Assembly: GCA_028343155.1 (NCBI GenBank)
Contig: JAOLXX010000003.1
Location: 1-64,000, forward strand
Reading direction: 5' to 3'
Source of the DNA: Polaribacter sp.
GTDB taxonomy: Bacteria; Bacteroidota; Bacteroidia; Flavobacteriales; Flavobacteriaceae
DNA: 64,000 nucleotides
This document shows, piece after piece, positions 1 to 8,937 of this stretch (its first letter is position 1; each line of letters begins with the position of its first letter). A program made the position numbers and the translations under genes. Below the pieces are notes generated by a model that saw only the letters and a program-made list of their open reading frames with translations, was not told the DNA's origin and made no database searches.

Positions 1-1157
1 TGGCTTGTAAAAATGACAAAAAAACAATTAGCAAACTCCAAAGTATACATTCAAGTATAAAGGCAGTATACGCTCCGGACAAACGTGTTGCGTTGTTTGA
101 TATTCAATTTAGCAACTCAAATAATAAAATAATTTTAGAAGGAGAGACCAATTCAAAAAAAGCATTTTCCATACTAAAAGATCGCATTATAAAAAGGAAA
201 ATTACATTCACAAATAAGGTTCGATTTTTACCAGACTCTGCCATAGGAAATCAACAACATGCAGTGGCTAACAATTCCGTAATTAACATTCGATCTCAAC
301 CAAAACATGCTGCAGAATTAGGTACCCAAGGTTTATTAGGAATGTCCTTAAGAGTGTTGGATAAAAAAGGCGATTTTTATAGAATTCAAACTCCAGATAA
401 TTATATTTCATGGGTTGACAAAGGGGGAATTACTCTTATGACTGCAAATCAAATCGATACTTGGAATCAGTCTAAAAAAGTACTTTATACCCATAATTTT
501 GGATTTGTATATGCTGATACCTCTCCAATTTCTGATGTTGTTTCTGATATTACCTTAGGTGGACTGCTTCAATACATATCTGAAGATGCTCATTTTTATA
601 AAGTAAAATATCCTGATCAAAGAAGTGGTTTTATCAAGAAAAATGAAGCTATAAATTACGGTTCTTGGTTAAAGAAATTAAAAGCCACCCAAGAAAATAT
701 TGAAACGATTGCGAGTACAATGATCGGTTTTCCTTATTTGTGGGGAGGAACTTCCTCAAAAGGGATGGATTGTAGTGGTTTTACAAAAATGGTTTATTTA
801 ATGAACGGTTTTGTCATTCCCAGAGATGCTTCTCAACAAATACAGGTAGGTAAAACAATTGACAAAGATTTAAAATTTGAAGGTTTAGAAAAGGGAGATT
901 TAATCTTCTTCGGAAAAAAAGCAACTGCAAAAAAGAAACAAAAAATTTCGCATGTTGGTCTTTGGTTAGGGAATAATAAAATGGAGTTTATTCATGCTTC
1001 TGGAAATGTACACCTCAATTCTATGGATGCAAATCAACCAAATTATGATGAATTTAATAAGAATAGGTATTTGGGAGGCAAACGATATTTAGGTATTGAA
1101 GACGATGGGATTATTGAGTTGAAAGGAAAAATGACAGCTATTAGCGAACTCTTTTAA
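1..1157 (+). CDS. SH3 / NlpC-P60 peptidase lipoprotein, 5' end outside window
   Basis: This is a C40-family (NlpC/P60) cysteine peptidase with bacterial SH3 domains, expected to cut peptidoglycan stem peptides at the cell surface. The reading frame is open from the first complete codon and begins Ala-Cys-Lys-Asn-Asp, which looks like the end of a lipoprotein signal (the lipobox Cys and a charged tail). A TTG at 93 could be read as a start but is internal. The middle carries SH3-like beta segments (NVINIRSQP-type 'VINIRSQ' and 'GFVYADTS'). The C-terminal third has the catalytic Cys in MDCSGFTKM and the His in HVGLWLG, with HASG as the likely third site. It is followed by a strong bidirectional terminator at 1266-1309 shared with the convergent serA. 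Family assignment is firm; exact substrate is unknown. Confidence 0.88.
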   Translation, partial: ACKNDKKTISKLQSIHSSIKAVYAPDKRVALFDIQFSNSNNKIILEGETNSKKAFSILKDRIIKRKITFTNKVRFLPDSAIGNQQHAVANNSVINIRSQPKHAAELGTQGLLGMSLRVLDKKGDFYRIQTPDNYISWVDKGGITLMTANQIDTWNQSKKVLYTHNFGFVYADTSPISDVVSDITLGGLLQYISEDAHFYKVKYPDQRSGFIKKNEAINYGSWLKKLKATQENIETIASTMIGFPYLWGGTSSKGMDCSGFTKMVYLMNGFVIPRDASQQIQVGKTIDKDLKFEGLEKGDLIFFGKKATAKKKQKISHVGLWLGNNKMEFIHASGNVHLNSMDANQPNYDEFNKNRYLGGKRYLGIEDDGIIELKGKMTAISELF

Positions 1158-1265
1158 CCTTTTTCTACATCAGTACGAGTGTCATTTCTTTTGAACCCTG
1201 ATGTAAAAAACAACCTAAATGAAAAACTGATTACTGGGAAACCTTCAAGAGTAAGAAAAAAAATT

Positions 1266-1309
1266 AATAAAACACCCTTTAAATTTTAAAATCTAAAGGG
1301 TGTTTTATT
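1266..1309. terminator. bidirectional intrinsic terminator
   Basis: A perfect 16-bp inverted repeat (1266-1281 with 1294-1309) with a 12-nt loop has AAAACACCC / GGGTGTTTT arms, so it has a T-rich exit in both directions. It lies between the convergent NlpC/P60 and serA genes. Confidence 0.85.
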
Positions 1310-1324
1310 GTTTATAAGAGAAGG

Positions 1325-3217
1325 CTAATAAAGTACTCTGAACTTAATTGTTGCTTCTACGCTTTTTAATTCTTCGATTACTTCTTTATTGTATTTTTTA
1401 TCTAAATCAATAATTACATACCCAACTTTTGGATCTGTAGACAAATACTGACCAGTAATATTCAAATCGTATTTTGCGAGTGTTTCATTAATTTTCGCCA
1501 TCACACCCGGAACGTTTTTATGAATATGTAAAAAACGGTGTGCATTTGTTTGTCTTGGCAAACGAATATTTGGGAAATTAACAGCATCTACAGTGTTTCC
1601 AGAATTAATATACGCCATAATTTTACTAGGCACAAAATCTGCAATATCTCTTTGAGCTTCTTCTGTACTTCCACCCACATGAGGTGTTAAAATTACATTT
1701 GGTAATCCTTTTAATTCTGTAAAAAACTCACCATTTTTTCTTGGTTCAGAGGGATATACGTCTACTGCAGCACCTGCTATTTTTCCGCTTTTCAAAGCAG
1801 CGACCAACGCAGGAATATCGACCACAAAACCTCTAGCCAAGTTGACTAAATGTGCGCCATCTTTCATCTGAGAAATCTCTGTTTCTCCAAAGAAATTTTT
1901 ATTAGCTGAATTATCATCAACATGCAAAGTTATGACATCAGAAATGACCAATAAATCTTTTAAAGTATTCATTTTAGATGCATTTCCCAAAGCCAGTTTA
2001 TCTTCAACATCGTAATAATAAACATCCATTCCTAAAGCTTCTGCTAAGACGGATAATTGTTTCCCAATATTACCATAACCTACAATCCCTAGTTTTTTTC
2101 CACGAACTTCTCTAGAACCTTGGGCTGTTTTATTCCATTGACCATTATGAATTTCTGTGCTTCTTTGAAAAACACTACGCATTAGCATAATGATCTCTCC
2201 AATTGCTAACTCAACTACAGAACGCGTATTGCTATAGGGAGCGTTAAAAACGACCACTCCTTTTTCTTTACAAGCTTCTAAATCAATTTGCTTGGTACCA
2301 ATACAAAATGCACTTACAACCATTAATTTGTCTGCAGCGTCTATCACTTTTTTAGTTACATTTGTTTTAGAACGAATTCCTAAAACGTGTACATCCTTAA
2401 TTTTTTCTATCAATTCGTCTTCTGACAAACTTTTTGAAACTGTTTCTACTGAAAAGCCATCTGAGGATAACTTTGTAAAAGCATCTTGATGTACATTTTC
2501 TAATAATAAAATTTTAATTCTGTTCTTTGGGTATGATATATTTCTTGGCAAATCGTTAATGTATAAAAATTCATCTAAACTTGGGGCAATATGGTCTGCG
2601 TTTTCTGTTGTTTTAGCTCTTGAAACATTTTCTGTGTATGCAAAAAAAGTATCTGCTACGCCTGCTTCACGAGTTACATAATCACTATAACCATCACCAA
2701 TAACTTGTATTTCTCCTTCTAGATTCATGCCTTTTAAACACTGTATTTTTCCATTGTGTTTGGAGAGTGGATTATTCGCATCGAAACCAATAATTTTTCC
2801 ATCTTTTCCAAATTCAAAAGTATTTGCATACACTCTTTCTGAAGGGATATTGTATTCTTTTACAATAGGATCAATAAATTCTTTAAAACCACAAGAAATC
2901 ACATAGATATCTTCCGCAAATTTTTCGAAAAATTCTTTATTGCTTTCTATAGATTTTGATACTTGCTTTTTTAAAGCAGCCACTAAGCCTGATAAATCAG
3001 ATTCGTTGGCATTCAATAATTTAATTCTTTTTTCTAAAGATTCAGTGAAAGAGATTTCACCATCAATTCCTAAATTGGTAATGTCAATTATTTCTTGAAT
3101 AATTTCCTTTCTTTTAGGATTGTTTTTAAGAGTTATTTCAGCTAAAACATCTAATGCTTCTACCCGTGTTAAAGTACTGTCAAAATCGAAAACATAATTT
3201 CTTTTTGTGGTAATCAT
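1325..3217 (-). CDS. serA: phosphoserine phosphatase-like / D-3-phosphoglycerate dehydrogenase fusion
   Basis: This 630-residue protein joins two serine-biosynthesis activities. Residues about 1-215 form a HAD phosphatase of the SerB type (motif I DFDSTLTRVEAL with Asp11 and Asp13; later GDGYSDY). Residues about 230-540 form an NAD-dependent D-3-phosphoglycerate dehydrogenase (GIVGYGNIGKQ dinucleotide motif; ILTPHVGGSTEEA with the catalytic His). The last roughly 75 residues are an ACT domain (NVPGVMAKINETLAKYDLNI), the usual site for serine feedback. The fusion would cover the first and third steps of the 3-phosphoglycerate to serine route, leaving only SerC outside. Such fusions are known in Bacteroidota. 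Whether the phosphatase half is active is inferred from its intact motifs. Confidence 0.93.
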   Translation of the reverse strand: MITTKRNYVFDFDSTLTRVEALDVLAEITLKNNPKRKEIIQEIIDITNLGIDGEISFTESLEKRIKLLNANESDLSGLVAALKKQVSKSIESNKEFFEKFAEDIYVISCGFKEFIDPIVKEYNIPSERVYANTFEFGKDGKIIGFDANNPLSKHNGKIQCLKGMNLEGEIQVIGDGYSDYVTREAGVADTFFAYTENVSRAKTTENADHIAPSLDEFLYINDLPRNISYPKNRIKILLLENVHQDAFTKLSSDGFSVETVSKSLSEDELIEKIKDVHVLGIRSKTNVTKKVIDAADKLMVVSAFCIGTKQIDLEACKEKGVVVFNAPYSNTRSVVELAIGEIIMLMRSVFQRSTEIHNGQWNKTAQGSREVRGKKLGIVGYGNIGKQLSVLAEALGMDVYYYDVEDKLALGNASKMNTLKDLLVISDVITLHVDDNSANKNFFGETEISQMKDGAHLVNLARGFVVDIPALVAALKSGKIAGAAVDVYPSEPRKNGEFFTELKGLPNVILTPHVGGSTEEAQRDIADFVPSKIMAYINSGNTVDAVNFPNIRLPRQTNAHRFLHIHKNVPGVMAKINETLAKYDLNITGQYLSTDPKVGYVIIDLDKKYNKEVIEELKSVEATIKFRVLY

Positions 3218-3357
3218 TAGATAAAAATATCGGTTAAATTTAAGTCAGTAAATTTACAAATATCAAAGAGATATAAGAAGCTATTTTTCAATTTTATGAT
3301 ATTTATTCTATTTATTCTAAAAATGAAAAATATGTATAAAATAAACCTGTAAAATCC

Positions 3358-4179
3358 TTAAATATTATGGAATCCCAAAAGAAGCAACCACCAAACTATT
3401 GGGAGTGACTCTACCCAAAAAGAACTATAGTATTTGGATTGCTCTTTTTTTGCTCTCATTAAGAAAATAATCAACAAAAACAAGAACATCATAAATGGGA
3501 TTCTCAAGCCTGTTGCAATTGTAAGAAAGTACTCTAAAAGTAAAGAAAACACGAGGAACATTAATCCTAATTTCTTTGTTTTCTCTATGCCTATTTTCTT
3601 TGGAATTGTTTGCAAAGAAATAGCATCATATTGCACATCTCTTATATCGAATGGTAATATTAAAACGACTACAACTAAAAATCGTTGTAAGAAGAGAAGA
3701 ACAATGTTTAAAGAAATTTCTTTACCTACATCAACTAAAGGCACCCACACTGTAAATCCTGCCCAAACAAAACCTACAACTATAATTTTAAGATAGCTGA
3801 CTTCTCTCAAGTTCTTATCAAAACCACTTAAAAAAGGAACAGCATACAATACTGTTAATGCTATAAAAGGAATCGAAAAAAGAAGTGTTTTAACATCCAT
3901 CAAACATCCGTAATAACACAAGGTTAAAAAACAGAAAAATGAAAATATCTGAATCACTTTTAAACCTGAGGTTAAACTCCTATGATGCAATTTAGCTACC
4001 CCAGCATATTTCACAAAATTATAGCCCGTAATGGTCCCAAAAAAAATAAAATAATTGATATTTTCGTTGTAAGGCAACTCAAAATAAATTTCTGTAATTC
4101 TTAAGAATGCATATACTGAAAAAGCAACATGAATACTTGCGTTTAAATAAAAGTCGAACACTAATTTTAAGAATTTCAT
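3358..4179 (-). CDS. UbiA-like integral membrane protein
   Basis: The product is 273 residues with about eight hydrophobic segments and matches the UbiA prenyltransferase fold in pattern. One Asp-rich motif is clear, DIRDVQYD (Asp178, Asp181, Asp185), as in the second Mg-diphosphate motif of UbiA enzymes. The first motif (normally NDxxDxxxD) is replaced by YNFVKYAGVAKLHHR, with no Asp. So it may not be a classical prenyltransferase. It is a single gene between serA (same strand, 140 nt away) and divergent gcvP. I cannot name the substrate. Confidence 0.65.
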   Translation of the reverse strand: MKFLKLVFDFYLNASIHVAFSVYAFLRITEIYFELPYNENINYFIFFGTITGYNFVKYAGVAKLHHRSLTSGLKVIQIFSFFCFLTLCYYGCLMDVKTLLFSIPFIALTVLYAVPFLSGFDKNLREVSYLKIIVVGFVWAGFTVWVPLVDVGKEISLNIVLLFLQRFLVVVVLILPFDIRDVQYDAISLQTIPKKIGIEKTKKLGLMFLVFSLLLEYFLTIATGLRIPFMMFLFLLIIFLMRAKKEQSKYYSSFWVESLPIVWWLLLLGFHNI

Positions 4180-4352
4180 TTTACAAAAGTAAAGTTTATG
4201 TTAATAACATTTTAATTTGGTTGATAATTAAGTGTCTTTTATCAATTTCTAGCAAACTTAAAACCTTCTAAAGTTCTTATTTTTGTTCCTTTAAATTGAA
4301 TTGATTTTAAAGCAAATAAAACCGATTAAAAAGTCTAAATAAACGTTATTTA

Positions 4353-7196
4353 ATGAATACAAATTTGTTTCAAAACAGACATATTGGTCCTAATATAGAG
4401 GAACAAAAAAAAATGCTGTCTACCATAAAAGCCGCTAGTTTAGATCAGTTAATTTACCAAACTGTTCCGGATGATATTCGTTTAGAAAATGAGTTGGATT
4501 TAGATCCTGCTATGAGCGAATATGAATATTTAGCACATATTAAAGAATTGTCTGAAAAGAATAAAGTATTCAAAAGTTATATTGGTCTGGGCTATCACGA
4601 AGCGATAGTACCTAGTGTAATTCAACGTAATATTTTAGAAAATCCAGGCTGGTACACTGCGTATACACCGTATCAAGCGGAAATTGCGCAAGGACGTTTA
4701 GAAGCGTTGCTAAACTACCAAACAATGGTCTGTGATTTAACAGGCATGGAATTAGCAAATGCTTCTTTGTTAGATGAAAGCACTGCTGCTGCGGAAGCAA
4801 TGGCTTTACTTTATGATGTAAGAGAAAGAGCACAGAAGAAAGCGGCGGTAAATAAGTTTTTTGTTTCTGAAGAAATACTACCACAAACTTTAGCGATTTT
4901 ACAAACTCGTGCTATTCCTATTGGAGTTGAATTGGTAATTGGTAACCACCAAGAATTTGATTTTTCAACTGAATTTTTCGGTGCAATTTTACAATATCCA
5001 GGAAAACACGGACAAGTATACGATTATGCAGATTTTGTATCGAAAGCAATTGATAAAAACATAAAAGTAGCAGTTGCTGCTGATATTTTATCCTTGGTAA
5101 AATTAAAAGCGCCTGCAGAATTTGGGGTAGATGTTGTCGTAGGTACTACACAACGATTTGGAATTCCTTTAGGGTATGGAGGTCCTCATGCGGCTTATTT
5201 TGCAACAAAAGAAAAATACAAAAGGAGCATTCCTGGTCGTATTATTGGGGTCACAAAAGACAGAAACGGAGCCCGCGCATTGCGGATGGCATTGCAAACC
5301 CGGGAGCAACATATCAAACGTGAAAAAGCGACTTCTAATATTTGTACTGCACAAGTCTTATTAGCGGTAATGGCCGGAATGTATGCTGTTTATCACGGAA
5401 AAAATGGTTTACAATTTATTGCAGATACTGTACATCATAAAACAATCACTTTAGCAAATGCTTTAGCTGCTTTAGGTATTGAACAGACCAACACTGCTTA
5501 TTTTGATACTATTACAGTAAAAGCTGTGTCTCAAAAAATAAAAATGGTTGCAGAAGCGAATGAAATAAATTTTAACTATATCGATGATACAACCTTATCT
5601 ATATCTATAAATGAAACGATTGGTTTAAAAGATTTAAATGCTATTGTAGCTGTTTTTACAGAAGCATTAAACTTAAATCCGAGTACTATTTCTGTGATTT
5701 CTGAAGGCAATAAAATTCCAATAAATGTACAAAGAAATACTTCTTTTTTAGAAAATAGTATTTTTAACAAGTATCAATCAGAAACAGATATGATGCGTTA
5801 TATCAAAAGATTAGAACGCAAAGATTTAGCCTTAAATCATTCAATGATTTCTCTGGGATCATGTACAATGAAGCTAAATGCAGCCTCAGAAATGCTTCCT
5901 TTAAGCAATCCACAATGGGGAAATATACACCCATTTGCACCTTTAAATCAAGCAGAAGGATATCAAGAAATTCTAAAAAAATTAGCACATCAATTAAATA
6001 TTATTACAGGTTTTGCGGGCACTTCTTTGCAGCCAAATTCTGGGGCACAAGGTGAATTTGCTGGTCTTATGACCATTAGAGCTTACCACTTATCAAGAAA
6101 AGATGCACACAGAAATATTTGTTTAATTCCAGCTTCAGCACACGGAACAAACCCTGCTTCTGCGGTGATGGCTGGTATGAAGGTGATTGTTACCAAAACT
6201 GCTGAAAATGGAAATATTGACGTAGAAGATGTGCGTGAAAAAGCGAAAATTTATAAAGATAATTTAGCCGCTTTAATGATAACATATCCTTCTACTCATG
6301 GGGTTTACGAAAAAGAAATTAAAGAAATTACGCAAATCATTCATGACAATGGCGGACAAGTTTATATGGACGGTGCAAATATGAATGCACAAGTTGGACT
6401 CACAAATCCAGCAACTATCGGGGCTGATGTTTGTCACTTGAACCTACACAAAACATTTGCAATTCCACATGGTGGTGGCGGTCCTGGAGTGGGTCCAATT
6501 TGTGTTGCTCCACAATTAGTGCCCTTTTTACCAACAAACCCTGTCATTGCAACGGGAGGAAAAAATGCAATTACGGCAATTTCTGCCGCTCCTTGGGGCT
6601 CTGCTTTGGCTTGTTTAATTTCTTACGGATACATTACCATGTTAGGTGCAAAAGGCTTAAAAGATTCTACAAAAAATGCCATCTTAAATGCCAACTACAT
6701 TAAAGAACGCTTGCACGGTCATTATCCAACCTTGTATACTGGTGAAATGAATAGAGCTGCACACGAAATGATTATTGATTGTAGAGATTTTAAACAAAAC
6801 GGAATTGAAGTGGTAGACATTGCAAAGCGGCTAATAGATTATGGATTTCATGCGCCAACTGTCTCTTTTCCTGTCAATGGCACCCTAATGATTGAACCTA
6901 CAGAATCTGAAAGTATTGCAGAGTTAGATCGTTTTTGTGATGCAATGATTTCTATCCGAGAAGAAATCAAAGTTGCCACAAAAGAGGATCTGGATAACCC
7001 ATTAAAAAATGCGCCGCATACGCTAGAAATGCTAACTGCTGATACATGGACATTACCCTACACCAGAAAACAAGCTGCTTTTCCTTTGGCATATATTGCT
7101 GATAATAAATTTTGGCCTTCTGTGCGCAGAGTGGATGATGCTTTTGGCGATAGGAACTTAATCTGCTCCTGCAACCCAATTGAAGACTACGTATAG
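4353..7196 (+). CDS. gcvP: glycine dehydrogenase (decarboxylating), P-protein
   Basis: This is the P-protein of the glycine cleavage system, a pyridoxal-phosphate enzyme that decarboxylates glycine and passes the aminomethyl group to the lipoyl H-protein. At 947 residues it is the full single-chain form (both halves fused). The N-terminal signature NRHIGPNIEEQKKML, the middle GYGGPHAAYFATKEKYKR stretch and the cofactor site LNLHKTFAIPHGGGG (Lys700) are all intact. It stands alone here; the T- and H-protein genes are not in the window. A TAnnTTTG box lies at 4278-4285. No glycine riboswitch could be made out in the 170 nt upstream. Confidence 0.97.
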   Translation: MNTNLFQNRHIGPNIEEQKKMLSTIKAASLDQLIYQTVPDDIRLENELDLDPAMSEYEYLAHIKELSEKNKVFKSYIGLGYHEAIVPSVIQRNILENPGWYTAYTPYQAEIAQGRLEALLNYQTMVCDLTGMELANASLLDESTAAAEAMALLYDVRERAQKKAAVNKFFVSEEILPQTLAILQTRAIPIGVELVIGNHQEFDFSTEFFGAILQYPGKHGQVYDYADFVSKAIDKNIKVAVAADILSLVKLKAPAEFGVDVVVGTTQRFGIPLGYGGPHAAYFATKEKYKRSIPGRIIGVTKDRNGARALRMALQTREQHIKREKATSNICTAQVLLAVMAGMYAVYHGKNGLQFIADTVHHKTITLANALAALGIEQTNTAYFDTITVKAVSQKIKMVAEANEINFNYIDDTTLSISINETIGLKDLNAIVAVFTEALNLNPSTISVISEGNKIPINVQRNTSFLENSIFNKYQSETDMMRYIKRLERKDLALNHSMISLGSCTMKLNAASEMLPLSNPQWGNIHPFAPLNQAEGYQEILKKLAHQLNIITGFAGTSLQPNSGAQGEFAGLMTIRAYHLSRKDAHRNICLIPASAHGTNPASAVMAGMKVIVTKTAENGNIDVEDVREKAKIYKDNLAALMITYPSTHGVYEKEIKEITQIIHDNGGQVYMDGANMNAQVGLTNPATIGADVCHLNLHKTFAIPHGGGGPGVGPICVAPQLVPFLPTNPVIATGGKNAITAISAAPWGSALACLISYGYITMLGAKGLKDSTKNAILNANYIKERLHGHYPTLYTGEMNRAAHEMIIDCRDFKQNGIEVVDIAKRLIDYGFHAPTVSFPVNGTLMIEPTESESIAELDRFCDAMISIREEIKVATKEDLDNPLKNAPHTLEMLTADTWTLPYTRKQAAFPLAYIADNKFWPSVRRVDDAFGDRNLICSCNPIEDYV

Positions 7197-7604
7197 TGAG
7201 GAAGAGATATTTGTTTGTTTCAAATTTAATTTTATGTGAGAATTCACAAGGTTTAATGTTAGCAACAGGCTTGACCCTTCCTGAAATATGTATACACTAA
7301 ACTACAAGTATATATAAGAATGATAGTGAAACCAGACGTTACCTTGAACCATTTAAACCAAAAATAGCAAGTTTAATTTTACCGAAGCTTTAAAAAAATT
7401 GCTTTCAATAGACTAATAGTAATTTTAAAAAACTATTTTTACTTATTACTCCCCTCACAAATTTTTATCGGCAAACGTTGAAAAGCGAACAAGATATTCG
7501 TTCAATAAGAACTAATAAAATTTTGTTTTCTAGAAAATGAATTAAAAAAAATAAAAATATGAGTGTAGACATATGCAATATATCAACAATAGCGTTTATA
7601 CAAC
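7197..7604. other. gene-free stretch between gcvP and an inserted gene
   Basis: About 400 nt without a credible gene. No clear terminator directly follows gcvP. The right-hand end runs into an attC-like half site (GTTAGGC, 7605-7611). I looked for the matching left half (GCCTAAC followed by a GTATAAACGC-like arm) and did not find it. Confidence 0.5.
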
Positions 7605-7611
7605 GTTAGGC
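7605..7611 (+). repeat. attC-like core half site (GTTAGGC)
   Basis: The bases GTTAGGC fit the GTTRRRY R' core of integron attC sites and follow an arm reading GCGTTTATACAAC. It lies 12 nt before the likely ATG of the next gene, and a GCCTAAC core lies just after that gene. Interpretation as a recombination site is inference. Confidence 0.4.
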
Positions 7612-7623
7612 AAAATTAAAACT

Positions 7624-8562
7624 ATGAAAATAACAACTTTTTTTACAATTTTATTTATACTATCCATATCCATTCATTCTCAAAAGAAAAAAATTGAAAT
7701 AAAATACGAAAGAAAAAGCGACAGAAGTATAGACTTTTACTATAAAAAAAATGTCCCAGGAAGTTATTATTTGACACTTAAATTTGATAATCTTGAAAAC
7801 TGTCATAGCAGTAAAATATATAAAAAAGTAGTAAAATACGATTCAGGCTCTTTATTTACCTTAGAACCTTCAAATAAAAATAAAGGGATTTCTTTTTCAT
7901 ATAAAATAAAATATATAATCGGAAATCCTAAACCAGAAATAAATGAAAATATAACATATGTGCTTCCTTTTAAAACTGGAAAATTTGTAAAAATAGTTGA
8001 AGCCTCAAATGTGGGAGAAAAGTATTTTGGAAGTAAAAAACCTGTTGACTGGAAATCTTTTATTGTATATTCAAATCAACCAGACACTATTTACTCTATG
8101 AGAAAAGGAATAGTAGTTAAAATAATTGATAAATATGAAAATGACGAAAAATTTAAAAAAACCTATACAAGTAAAAGAAATCGTATATTAATAGAGCATA
8201 AAGATGGAACTTACGCTACATATAAGGGATTTGATAAAAATCAGATATTTGTTAAATTAGGACAAAAAGTTTACCCACATACTATTTTAGGGAAATTAGA
8301 AAAATTTAATAAGACAAATTATCGGTTAGACTTTAATACTTTTCATTACCTCGAAAATTTATTAGAGGATACAGAAAATACTTTAAAAAAAAGAAATCAT
8401 AAAACTAAATATCTAAACCCAAAATTCTATATAGATAATGTCGTAAAAAAAATTGAGTCTAGACAAAATTATAATGTCTCATTTAATGAGGGAATTAAAT
8501 TGCAAGAATTTTCAAGAAGGGAAAAAAAGAAATATGAGAAGAAACCAAAAGAGTTTGAATAA
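7624..8562 (+). CDS. secreted protein with degenerate M23 (LytM)-like domain
   Basis: I choose the ATG at 7624 because it begins a clear signal peptide (MKITTFFTILFILSISIHS, cut near SQ). The upstream in-frame ATG at 7573 would place the attC-like half site inside the gene. The middle of the protein (roughly residues 165-260) follows the M23 peptidase layout: RNRILIEHKDGTYATYKGF then VKLGQKVYPHTILGKLE. The Zn-binding residues are not where expected: there is no HxH on the last strand. It may therefore be a binding module or a dead enzyme. It is very rich in Lys and Tyr and A+T-rich, and sits alone between GTTAGGC and GCCTAAC elements, like a captured gene cassette. Function unknown. Confidence 0.7.
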   Translation: MKITTFFTILFILSISIHSQKKKIEIKYERKSDRSIDFYYKKNVPGSYYLTLKFDNLENCHSSKIYKKVVKYDSGSLFTLEPSNKNKGISFSYKIKYIIGNPKPEINENITYVLPFKTGKFVKIVEASNVGEKYFGSKKPVDWKSFIVYSNQPDTIYSMRKGIVVKIIDKYENDEKFKKTYTSKRNRILIEHKDGTYATYKGFDKNQIFVKLGQKVYPHTILGKLEKFNKTNYRLDFNTFHYLENLLEDTENTLKKRNHKTKYLNPKFYIDNVVKKIESRQNYNVSFNEGIKLQEFSRREKKKYEKKPKEFE

Positions 8563-8570
8563 TAAACTTT

Positions 8571-8699
8571 GCCTAACACCTTATAAAATTAATTGCTAGT
8601 TTTAGCCAGTTTACGAAAGTCTTCGCAGGCTTTCTATTTATGATTTATTTGCTAAATTTAGTACTTAAAACACGCAACTAATCTTATACATTAACGTCT
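8571..8699 (+). repeat. attC-like imperfect palindrome
   Basis: The segment opens with GCCTAACACC, matching the RYYYAAC core of attC sites. Its first 26 nt pair with 8674-8699: GCAAYTAATYTTATA is shared on both arms. An inner stem (GAAAG/CTTTC) lies around 8615-8633. Total length of about 129 nt is in the range of long attC sites. The right-hand core is degenerate (AACGTCT instead of GTTRRRY), so it may no longer recombine. Together with the GTTAGGC at 7605 it brackets one gene. Confidence 0.5.
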
Positions 8700-8740
8700 C
8701 CTGCAAGAGAAAAAAAGACCAGCTGCACAAATATTACACA

Positions 8741-8805
8741 TTTGGTTTTTGCCAACGCTTAAAGCCAACGCACAAAAAACCAAAAGAGCAATTTCTTGCC
8801 AACGC
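8741..8805. repeat. GCCAACGC repeat cluster within an inverted repeat
   Basis: GCCAACGC occurs at 8751-8758, 8764-8771 and 8798-8805. The first two copies form the loop of a 10-bp inverted repeat (TTTGGTTTTT at 8741-8750, AAAAACCAAA at 8775-8784). The pattern suggests a dispersed non-coding repeat rather than chance, but I cannot see a second genomic copy here. Confidence 0.5.
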
Positions 8806-8904
8806 GCGACCCAAACTAAGGAAAAGACGTAACTTTACGAATTGAATAAAAGACAAAAAAATAAATAGAAAAAAAACACTACAAGTTTTTAACAAAAACT
8901 ATTC

Positions 8905-8937
8905 AAAGCGGCACCAAAAGTGTCGCTTTCTTTTTTT
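8905..8937 (+). terminator. intrinsic terminator
   Basis: AAAGCGGCAC and GTGTCGCTTT form a 10-bp stem (one G-T pair) with a 5-nt loop, followed by C and eight T. It reads on the plus strand. The nearest plus-strand genes are the inserted M23-like gene and, beyond it, gcvP, whose original terminator this could be. Confidence 0.75.

Noticed and set aside
3434..3796. Long antisense frame over the UbiA-like gene
   Set aside because: Shadow of the real gene; its translation is low-complexity and has no domain.
4180..4352. Possible glycine riboswitch before gcvP
   Set aside because: No paired aptamer-like helices or conserved core could be seen; the leader is short and A+T-rich.
7573..7623. Upstream ATG for the M23-like gene
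   Set aside because: It would put 17 residues before the signal peptide and make the attC-like half site coding.
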